DNA of 64,000 nucleotides from Halostella litorea (GTDB taxonomy: Archaea > Halobacteriota > Halobacteria > Halobacteriales > Natronoarchaeaceae): NCBI RefSeq assembly GCF_004785955.1, contig NZ_SJER01000001.1:1178001-1242000 (forward strand). Reading direction: 5' to 3'. Positions within the stretch are counted from its first letter, which is position 1. Each line of letters starts with the position of its first letter. Both the position numbers and the translations under genes were made by a program. Shown one piece after another: positions 35,441 to 41,848 of the stretch. The notes below the pieces were generated by a model that saw nothing but the letters and a program-made list of their open reading frames with translations, was not told where the DNA came from and did no database searches.

Positions 35441-36096
35441 AGTTCGGTCGGCTCTGCTGGCTCGAACTAAAGAACGTCCCCCGGCTGCCGATAGTCGTCC
35501 TCGCCGCGGTCGTCGGGTACGTCTACTCCCAGTCGCCGCTCGACGCGCTCGTCGGGACGAGTTCGCCGCCAGCGGCGGTGTCACGTCTCTACCTGTTCCT
35601 CGTGATGCTCGGCGCGGCGTACATGGCGTCGTTTTTTGTCGGGTCGAACGTCGTCCTGAAGGCGAAGATGAACGACGTGTACGACCGGCTGTTCACGTTC
35701 CCGGTCGCGCCGTGGAAGCTGTTCCTGAGCAAGGTCGCCCCCACCGCCGCCATCAGCTTCGTCACGGCCGCGGTGGTCGGCGGGCTGTTCTACCTCCGGA
35801 TGGAGACGGTCAGCCCATCGTACTTCCTGCTGCTGGCCGGCGTCTCGCTGGTGTTCGCGGTCGGGCTGACCTCCGCGAGCGTCGCCCTGCTGCTGTTGCT
35901 CGACACACCCCGGCTGGCGACGTTCGGAACCATCGCCATCCTCATCGCGCTGTTTCGACTCCCGGCGTTCGTCCTCGACCTCGGCGTCGACCCCGACTCG
36001 GTGATGGCGGTCGTGTTCGCGGCCGTGGTCGCGATATCGGTCGCCAGCGTCGCCCTCCTCACGCGCGTCGACTCCGAGCGCATCCTGCTCTCCTGA
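35437..36096 (+). CDS. ABC-2 type permease (peptide export)
   Basis: A 219-residue membrane protein with six hydrophobic segments (about 14-30, 45-68, 95-118, 125-150, 160-178 and 188-207). This is the layout of ABC-2 export permeases such as DrrB or NatB. No name-giving motif is sharp, so the call rests on topology and on the 4-base overlap with the ATPase gene. It ends 138 bases before the stop of the convergent peptide gene. Confidence 0.78.
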   Translation: MKFGRLCWLELKNVPRLPIVVLAAVVGYVYSQSPLDALVGTSSPPAAVSRLYLFLVMLGAAYMASFFVGSNVVLKAKMNDVYDRLFTFPVAPWKLFLSKVAPTAAISFVTAAVVGGLFYLRMETVSPSYFLLLAGVSLVFAVGLTSASVALLLLLDTPRLATFGTIAILIALFRLPAFVLDLGVDPDSVMAVVFAAVVAISVASVALLTRVDSERILLS

Positions 36097-36207
36097 CGGT
36101 CCGGCGTTCCCCCCAGCGGCGTCGGGCCTGCGTTCTCGCGTCCCGCGTCGACTCGGAGCCGAAAAAACGGGTATCGTCCGGGAACCGGTTGGATGGCTGT
36201 GCTACCG

Positions 36208-36225
36208 CCGAACCGCGAGGTTCGG
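36208..36225. terminator. Hairpin between convergent operon and peptide gene
   Basis: CCGAACC-GCGA-GGTTCGG is a perfect 7-base stem with a GNRA-type loop. It lies 9 bases past the stop of the peptide gene and about 110 bases past the permease stop. It could stabilise the 3' end of the short peptide mRNA. Confidence 0.4.
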
Positions 36226-36233
36226 TGGCCGTG

Positions 36234-36371
36234 TCACATGAGCGCGGCGCCGGCGAGCAGGGCCGCGGCCTCGGCGTCCGGAACCGGGCCGTCGATCCCA
36301 CACACGCCACACGCCCCGCAGGCACCACACTCGGACGCTTGCGGGTTCGCGGTCAGTATGGTCGGGTCCAT
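36234..36371 (-). CDS. Candidate Cys-rich RiPP precursor peptide, 45 aa
   Basis: A 45-codon gene too short for usual calling. The product starts MDPTILTANPQASE, carries the core CGACGACGVCG with Cys15, Cys18, Cys21 and Cys24 at exact three-residue spacing, and ends in an Ala/Leu-rich tail (AEAAALLAGAALM). A perfect Shine-Dalgarno AGGAGGTG sits 8 bases before the ATG, and a TATA box lies about 75 bases upstream. It faces the radical SAM/ABC operon and is followed by a hairpin. Regular Cys spacing, small size and a neighbouring PqqD/SPASM maturase fit a precursor with thioether or similar crosslinks. Gene reality is fairly sure; the modification is inference. Confidence 0.72.
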   Translation of the reverse strand: MDPTILTANPQASECGACGACGVCGIDGPVPDAEAAALLAGAALM

Positions 36372-36379
36372 GGTTTTCT

Positions 36380-36387
36380 CACCTCCT
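36380..36387 (-). promoter_or_regulatory. Shine-Dalgarno sequence of the peptide gene
   Basis: On the minus strand AGGAGGTG stands 8 bases before the ATG at 36371, a full match to the 16S rRNA tail. Most genes here appear leaderless, so this start is decided by the ribosome binding site and predicts a leadered, strongly translated mRNA. Confidence 0.7.
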
Positions 36388-36443
36388 GGCGCATTCGTTG
36401 GTAAGCCCGGTTTCAGAATAGGAGTTATGAGTAAAAGTAACGG

Positions 36444-36452
36444 GTTTTTAAG
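36444..36452 (-). promoter_or_regulatory. TATA box of the peptide gene
   Basis: On the minus strand CTTAAAAAC lies about 75 bases upstream of the peptide ATG. Transcription would start near 36420, giving a leader of about 50 bases that contains the Shine-Dalgarno sequence. It lies between the HTH gene stop and the peptide gene, so the peptide has its own promoter. Confidence 0.5.
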
Positions 36453-36495
36453 TCACATCGCGGCCGATACCGAGCGACCCCGACCGGGCGGGGCG

Positions 36496-37125
36496 CTATC
36501 TGCCCAGCAGTTCCTCGAAGAGCTTTCCCTGTGCGGCCGCGAGGTGCTCGGTGAACGTCGACAGCGCGATGTCGAGTTCCGAGGCGACCTCGCTGGCGTT
36601 TGCCTCCTTGGGCTGGCCGAAATATCCCATCTCGAAGGCCGTCTCGACCGTCTGGCGCTGTCGGTCGGTGAGCCGCCCCAGGTCGACGGTGGCGGGCTCC
36701 GACCAGCCGGTGGAGCCGTCGGAGACGAACCGGTCGAGCCGAACGTCGTCGACCGCCGACCGGAGGTCGTCGACGACGGCTCTGACCGTCTCGTGGTCGT
36801 CGGCGTGCAGCGTCAGGTGGAGTCGGTCGCCCTCGATGTACTCGTTGGCGACCGGGCAGCCGTGGCTCTCGATCCGTTCGCGGGGACACGGCGTGGCCCC
36901 GTCGTGTTCGAGCCGATAGACGTCGGTCGCGCCGGTCGAGAAGACCTTCTCGACGCTGTCTTCGTCGTCGAGGCCGGACGCCGTGCTGGTGAACTCCTCG
37001 ACCACGCCGTGCTGTGCGGTCGTACACCGAGTGAGCACCTCGTTTCGACGGTCGGCGTCCCGCGACAGCGCGACCACCGGACAGAGCGACCGACAGGACA
37101 ACGAGATCTCGACCCTTCCACCCAT
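36496..37125 (-). CDS. Bat-type HTH regulator next to the peptide gene
   Basis: A 209-residue regulator. The C-terminal 55 residues are a clear HTH_10 (bacterio-opsin activator) domain: LTDRQRQTVETAFEMGYF, then NASEVASELDIALSTFTEHL. The N-terminal part (about 1-150) is a sensor-like domain with scattered Cys residues (SCRSLCPVV; CTTAQHG; PCPRERIESHGCP) and no family name that I recognise. It lies 125 bases upstream of the peptide gene on the same strand and is a likely regulator of it. A frame to 37137 exists but begins with TTG, so the ATG at 37125 is used. Confidence 0.82.
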   Translation of the reverse strand: MGGRVEISLSCRSLCPVVALSRDADRRNEVLTRCTTAQHGVVEEFTSTASGLDDEDSVEKVFSTGATDVYRLEHDGATPCPRERIESHGCPVANEYIEGDRLHLTLHADDHETVRAVVDDLRSAVDDVRLDRFVSDGSTGWSEPATVDLGRLTDRQRQTVETAFEMGYFGQPKEANASEVASELDIALSTFTEHLAAAQGKLFEELLGR

Positions 37126-37339
37126 CACGGGAAACAATCAACCCGATATCGAATAAATCTATCCCTTCAGACAATAAATTATGAATCTTAAACGGATTAC
37201 GAACACGGGCGAGAGCGGGAGCCGGCCACGGCTTGGGACACGGCAACAGCGCCGGCCGGCGAGGCGGGAACGGACGCGCGAACCGACAAGGACGGCGTAA
37301 GGGGCAAGGCCTAAGACCGCAGCCCACCAATCGGGATCC

Positions 37340-37693
37340 ATGAGCACGGACACTCAAGACGGGGACAACCTCGAAGAGCGCGTCAGCAACTTCCTGCGGC
37401 GCAACTTCCCCCAGATCCAGATGCACGGCGGCAGCGCGGCCATTCAGGACATCGACCGCGAGACCGGCGAGGTGTCGATCCAGCTCGGCGGCGCGTGTTC
37501 CGGCTGTGGCATCTCCCCGATGACGATCCAGGCGATCAAGAGCCGCATGGTCAAGGAGATCCCCGAGATCGAGAAGGTCCACGCCAACACCGGCATGGGC
37601 GGCGGTGGCGGCGGCATGGAGCCGTCGTTCCCCGGCGAGACGACCGACGACGGCGACGACGGCGCGGACGAAGGCCCGCAGGCCCCGTTCTGA
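37340..37693 (+). CDS. NifU C-terminal domain protein
   Basis: A 117-residue protein consisting of the NifU C-terminal (Nfu) domain, an Fe-S cluster carrier. The ligands are Cys53 and Cys56 in GGACSGCGISPMT, and VSNFLRRNFPQIQMHGG is the family start. A short Gly-rich patch and an acidic tail follow. It probably hands 4Fe-4S clusters to apoproteins such as the radical SAM and Hdr-type enzymes. It is divergent from the HTH gene. Confidence 0.9.
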   Translation: MSTDTQDGDNLEERVSNFLRRNFPQIQMHGGSAAIQDIDRETGEVSIQLGGACSGCGISPMTIQAIKSRMVKEIPEIEKVHANTGMGGGGGGMEPSFPGETTDDGDDGADEGPQAPF

Positions 37694-37745
37694 AGGCGGC
37701 GCGGAGAAAGCAGTCTTTTTAACGCTCGGACGACCCCCCGTAGGT

Positions 37746-39245
37746 ATGACTACCGCGGACGCGTCCGGCCGGGACGTCCTCTTCGTCGTGATGGATACGG
37801 TGCGCAAGGACCACCTGTCCGTGTACGGCTACGACCGGCCGACGACGCCCGGACTCGAAGCGTTCGCCGAGAACGCCGCCGTCTACGAGCAGGCGGTCGC
37901 CCCGGCCCCCTGGACCCTCCCCGTGCACGCCTCGCTGTTCACCGGGCGGTATCCGAGCGACCACGGCGCGAACCAGGAGAACCCGTATCTGGAGGGGACG
38001 GCGACGCTCGCCGAGTCGCTGTCGGCCACCCACGAGAGCGCCTGCTACTCCTCGAACGCCTGGATCACCCCCTACACCCACCTCACCGACGGGTTCGACG
38101 ACCAGGACAACTTCTTCCAGGTGATGCCCGGCGAGTTCCTGAGCGGCCCGCTGGCGAAGGCCTGGAAGACGATGAACGACAACGAGCGCCTCCGGAAGGC
38201 CGCCGACTGGCTGGTCAGCGTCGGCAACAAGTTCCACGAGCACTTCGCCAGCGGCGAGGGGTCGGATTCGAAGACCCCGCAGGTGATAGACCGCACGAAG
38301 GAGTTCGTCGACGGCGTCGACGAGGACGAGAACTTCTTCGCCTTCGTCAACCTGATGGACGCCCACCTGCCGTACCACCCGCCCGAGGAGTACAAGGAGG
38401 AGTTCGCGCCCGGCGTCGACTCCACCGAGGTGTGCCAGAACTCCAAGGAGTACAACTGCGGCGCGCGGGACATCGACGACGACGAGTGGTCGGACATCCG
38501 TGGGCTGTACGACGCCGAGATCCGCCACATCGACGCCGAACTCCGGCGGCTGTTCGACTGGCTGCAGGCGGAGGGCCGCTGGGAGGACACGCTGGTCGTC
38601 GTCTGTGCCGACCACGGCGAACTCCACGGCGAACACGGCCTGTACGGCCACGAGTTCTGCATCTACGACCCGCTGGTCAACGTCCCGCTCATGGTGAAAC
38701 ACCCGGACGTCGACCCCGGGCGGTACGACGAGCAGGTCGAACTCCTCGACCTGTACCACACGGTGCTCGACCACGCGGGCGTCGACCCGAGCGCCCCGGA
38801 CGCCGTCGCGCTCGACGACCGCCGCTCGCTGCTGTCGGACGACTACCGCGGGTTCGACGACGGGGAGTTCGCCTTCGTCGAGTACTCCCGCCCGGTCGTC
38901 GAGTTGAAGCAACTGGAGGAGAAGGCCAGCGCCGCCGGGATCACCCTCGACGAGGACTCCCGGTACTACTCCCGGATGCGCGCCGGGCGGCGACCCGACG
39001 CGAAGTACATCCGCAACGAGCGGATCGACGACGAGGCCTACCGGATCGACGAGGACCCCGGCGAGACCGAGAACGTCGCCGGCGACGACGACGCGGTCGC
39101 CGAAGTTCGGGCCGCCCTGGAGCGGTTCGAGGACGGCGTCAGCTCCCCGTGGGAGGGCGACGCCGCGGGAACGGACGAGGCCGTCCTGGACGACATGGAC
39201 GAGGACGCGAAGGAGCGACTGCAGGATCTGGGCTACATCGATTGA
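37746..39245 (+). CDS. Sulfatase-fold hydrolase with Thr at the catalytic position
   Basis: A 499-residue alkaline-phosphatase superfamily enzyme. Metal-site motifs are VMDTVRKDHL (Asp17) and ADHGELHGEHGLYGHE. In true sulfatases a C/S-x-P-x-R motif provides formylglycine. Here the equivalent is TLPVH with Thr57 as the likely nucleophile, which favours phosphoester or phosphoethanolamine-transferase-like chemistry over sulfate ester cleavage. A longer frame to 37605 overlaps the nifU gene and is ignored. No signal peptide or TM helix is seen. The next gene, a UPF0104 membrane protein, follows after one base, so a role in glycoconjugates or lipids is plausible. Confidence 0.85.
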   Translation: MTTADASGRDVLFVVMDTVRKDHLSVYGYDRPTTPGLEAFAENAAVYEQAVAPAPWTLPVHASLFTGRYPSDHGANQENPYLEGTATLAESLSATHESACYSSNAWITPYTHLTDGFDDQDNFFQVMPGEFLSGPLAKAWKTMNDNERLRKAADWLVSVGNKFHEHFASGEGSDSKTPQVIDRTKEFVDGVDEDENFFAFVNLMDAHLPYHPPEEYKEEFAPGVDSTEVCQNSKEYNCGARDIDDDEWSDIRGLYDAEIRHIDAELRRLFDWLQAEGRWEDTLVVVCADHGELHGEHGLYGHEFCIYDPLVNVPLMVKHPDVDPGRYDEQVELLDLYHTVLDHAGVDPSAPDAVALDDRRSLLSDDYRGFDDGEFAFVEYSRPVVELKQLEEKASAAGITLDEDSRYYSRMRAGRRPDAKYIRNERIDDEAYRIDEDPGETENVAGDDDAVAEVRAALERFEDGVSSPWEGDAAGTDEAVLDDMDEDAKERLQDLGYID

Positions 39246-39246
39246 C

Positions 39247-40281
39247 GTGACCGAACCCACCGGATCCGTCGACCTGTCGGACGCGTTCGACCGCCGGACG
39301 GCGGTGAAGATAGCCGCCGGATTCCTCGTGGCCGTCGTGCTCGTCTACCTGCTCGCGGTCGCGGTCGGCTGGGAGCGGACCCTCTCGCGGCTCCGCGCCG
39401 CGGAGCTCCGGTGGGTCGCCGCGGGCTGTCTCTCGACGCTTTGCTGTCTCGCCGCCTGGGGGAAAGCCTGGCAGATCGTCCTCCGGGTCGGCGGGATCGA
39501 CGTGCCATACCGGAAGCTCGTGGTGACCTACCTCGCTGCGACCTTCGCCAACTACGTCACCCCGCTCGGGCAGGCCGGCGGCGAGCCGTTCATCGCCTAC
39601 GTCCTCTCGCGGGACACCGACGCGAACTACGAGCAGAGCCTCGCGAGCGTCGTCACCGCGGACCTGCTGAACCTGCTCCCGTTCTTCAACTTCGCCGCCG
39701 TCGGGCTGGGCTACCTGCTGTTCCGCTCGCAGCTCAGCGAGACCGCAGCGGACCTGGCGGTCGGTCTCGGCGCGCTGGCGGTCGGTATCCCGGTGCTCGT
39801 CGTTACAGGCTGGCAGTATCGGCGGCGCGTCGAGGGGGTCGTTCTGCGGGTCGTACGACCGGTCGCCCGGTGGACCGACCGGGTCACGGTCGAGGGGACC
39901 AGAACGCGGATCGAGCGCTTCTACGACTCCGTCGGCCGGATCACGTCGTCGCCCCGGGCGCTGCTGACGGCGACGGGCTTCGCGTACGTCGGCTGGGCGT
40001 TCTTCGCGCTCCCGCTGTACTTCTCGGGGCTGGCGCTCGACCTGCCGGTTCCGCTGTTGCTGGCCCTCTTTATCGTCCCCGCGAGCACGCTAGCCGGGAT
40101 GGTGCCCACCCCAGGCGGGTTAGCCGCCGTCGAGGGGGCGCTCGTCGGCCTCGTCGTCGCGCTCACCGCGCTGACGGCCGCCGACGGGCTGGCGATCGCG
40201 ACCGTCTACCGGGTCGCGAGCTACTGGTTCGCGCTGGGCGTCGGCGGCATCGCCGCGGTCTGGGTGCTCGCCCGCGTTTAG
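39247..40281 (+). CDS. UPF0104/lysylphosphatidylglycerol synthase TM family protein
   Basis: A 344-residue integral membrane protein with eight or nine hydrophobic segments of the UPF0104 flippase-like family. Signature regions are TFANYVTPLGQAGGEPFIAYVLSR and PTPGGLAAVEGALVGL. It starts with GTG immediately after the sulfatase stop, so the two form an operon. In haloarchaea, homologues sit with glycosyltransferase or sulfatase-like genes, hinting at lipid-linked saccharide handling. It is convergent with the reductase gene, overlapping by 4 bases. Confidence 0.85.
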   Translation: MTEPTGSVDLSDAFDRRTAVKIAAGFLVAVVLVYLLAVAVGWERTLSRLRAAELRWVAAGCLSTLCCLAAWGKAWQIVLRVGGIDVPYRKLVVTYLAATFANYVTPLGQAGGEPFIAYVLSRDTDANYEQSLASVVTADLLNLLPFFNFAAVGLGYLLFRSQLSETAADLAVGLGALAVGIPVLVVTGWQYRRRVEGVVLRVVRPVARWTDRVTVEGTRTRIERFYDSVGRITSSPRALLTATGFAYVGWAFFALPLYFSGLALDLPVPLLLALFIVPASTLAGMVPTPGGLAAVEGALVGLVVALTALTAADGLAIATVYRVASYWFALGVGGIAAVWVLARV

Positions 40282-41177
40282 CGCAGGTCTCGGCCGCGCT
40301 CCCAGGCCCGCAACAGCGCCGTCAGCGTCCGGTTCACCGGCACGTCGATCCCGTGTTCGTCGGCGCAGTCGACCACGGAGCCGTTTATCGCGTCGACCTC
40401 CGTGCGGTGGCCGTCGCGCACGTCCTGATACATCGAGGAGTCGTTGTCGGCGGTCGCGGTCGCCACCTCCTCGACGGCGGCGAGCGCGACGCGGTTGGGA
40501 AGGGAAATCCCCTCCGCGCGAGCAACCCGGGCGGTTTCGCGGGCGGCCGTCCGCGCGAGGTCGCTTGCAGGCCCGTCGAGCAGTTCGCCGTTCTCGACGC
40601 GAGCCAGCGCCGTGACTGCGTTGATCCCGGCGTTGACCGCGAGTTTCTCCCGGAGGCGGCGCGGCATGTCGTCGGCGACCGTGACGCGCAGGTCGGCACG
40701 GCGGAACGCCCGTGCGACGCGCCCGGCGGCCGCCGAGTCGCCGCCCTCGTGCGGGCCGACGGTTAGCTCGCCGACGCCCGTGCACTCGACGCGGCCCGGC
40801 TCCCGGAGGACCGCACCGTACGTCGCGGTGCCCGCGAGGACGGGACAGTCGACGTGCTCGGCGAGCGCCGCCTCGTTGCCCAGTCCGTTCTGGAGCGAGA
40901 GCACAGCCCCGTAGTCGCCGGTCGCCAGGTCCCGGGCGGCGGACGCGGTGTCGAACGCCTTCACCGTCACCACGGCGAGGTCGGCCGTCAGGCCGGTCCC
41001 GTCGGTCGTCGCGTCGGGCCGAACGTCGCCTGACACGGCGCCGTCGACACGCAGCCCCGACTCCCGAACGGTCGCGACGTGGGGGTCGCGGCCCACGAGC
41101 GTCACGTCGTGTTCCCGCGCGAGCAAGCCGCCGACGAGGCTCCCGAGGCTCCCCGCGCCGTAAACGACCACGTCCAT
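40278..41177 (-). CDS. panE: Ketopantoate reductase-like enzyme
   Basis: A 299-residue NADPH-dependent reductase. The Rossmann loop is VYGAGSLGSLVGGLLA at the N-terminus, and VVTVKAFDTASAARDL and KLAVNAGINAVTALARVENG (with the catalytic Lys-type pattern) fit the ApbA/PanE family that reduces 2-dehydropantoate to pantoate for coenzyme A. The length is normal. The tail overlaps the convergent UPF0104 gene by 4 bases. It could act on another 2-keto acid. Confidence 0.85.
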   Translation of the reverse strand: MDVVVYGAGSLGSLVGGLLAREHDVTLVGRDPHVATVRESGLRVDGAVSGDVRPDATTDGTGLTADLAVVTVKAFDTASAARDLATGDYGAVLSLQNGLGNEAALAEHVDCPVLAGTATYGAVLREPGRVECTGVGELTVGPHEGGDSAAAGRVARAFRRADLRVTVADDMPRRLREKLAVNAGINAVTALARVENGELLDGPASDLARTAARETARVARAEGISLPNRVALAAVEEVATATADNDSSMYQDVRDGHRTEVDAINGSVVDCADEHGIDVPVNRTLTALLRAWERGRDLR

Positions 41178-41219
41178 ACCGGGCGGTCGGCCCCTGCGGT
41201 AATCAGGGTGCCGGCGGGG

Positions 41220-41558
41220 TCAGTCCTCCGTCCAGTACATCAGCGCCTCCTTCTCGGAGCCACAGCCGGGACAGCGGTCGGGGAGCCCCTCGTCGATCTC
41301 GCCCATCTCCCCGCACTCGGTACAGCGCCACATCAGTTCGGCCTCCCCGAACTCGTGGCCCGAGCGCGCGTGCTCGACGCTCAACCCCTCCACGCCATCG
41401 CGGGTCGACACGAAGAACCCGCCGCGGTCGAACCCGCGGATGTGGCCGAGCTCCGTGCCGTCCTCGTCGTAGACGGTCTGCCCGATGTCGAGCCGGTTGA
41501 CTTCCTCTTCCGCCTCTTCCTCGCCCTCCGCTGCCGGTGTTTCTCCCCCTCCAGCCAT
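41220..41558 (-). CDS. Small rubredoxin/zinc-ribbon protein with acidic N-terminus
   Basis: A 112-residue protein. A Glu-rich low-complexity N-terminus (10-20) precedes a beta-rich domain beginning DIGQTVYDEDGTELGHIRGF, which looks like a PRC-barrel or KOW-like fold. A C-terminal zinc ribbon or rubredoxin-type site follows: Cys79, Cys82, Cys96 and Cys99 (CTEC and CPGC). The DUF7130/rubredoxin-like family of haloarchaea has this layout, from memory. Electron transfer is possible but unproven. Confidence 0.75.
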   Translation of the reverse strand: MAGGGETPAAEGEEEAEEEVNRLDIGQTVYDEDGTELGHIRGFDRGGFFVSTRDGVEGLSVEHARSGHEFGEAELMWRCTECGEMGEIDEGLPDRCPGCGSEKEALMYWTED

Positions 41559-41697
41559 GCTCGACGTACCGCGGCAACGGCTATAAACGTGGGGCGGTCC
41601 GGCAACTCACGGACAGGTAACGTAGCGAACAGGCGACGCGACGGGCCGCGGAGCGGGTCGTCGCACACCCACCTCGGCCGCTCCGCGGCGGCTGGTC

Positions 41698-41778
41698 ATA
41701 CGGACTGTTGTACGTCAATTCCGGGTGTTAGCGACCCCAGGCCGGCACACACCGGGACACAGGTACAACAGTCCGTAT
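41698..41778. repeat. 81-base element with perfect 16-base inverted ends
   Basis: ATACGGACTGTTGTAC (41698-41713) and its exact reverse complement GTACAACAGTCCGTAT (41763-41778) enclose 49 bases. The element sits in the 290-base gap between the PolD gene 3' end and the rubredoxin-like gene. It could be a miniature transposable element, a recombination site, or a long terminator-like hairpin. No second copy was found elsewhere in the window. Confidence 0.6.
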
Positions 41779-41848
41779 CAGAGCACGGCGGCGCTGGCCG
41801 CGGCTTCGTACAAAAACCTCGGGCTGGCCGTCCTCGAGCCGACGGCGG

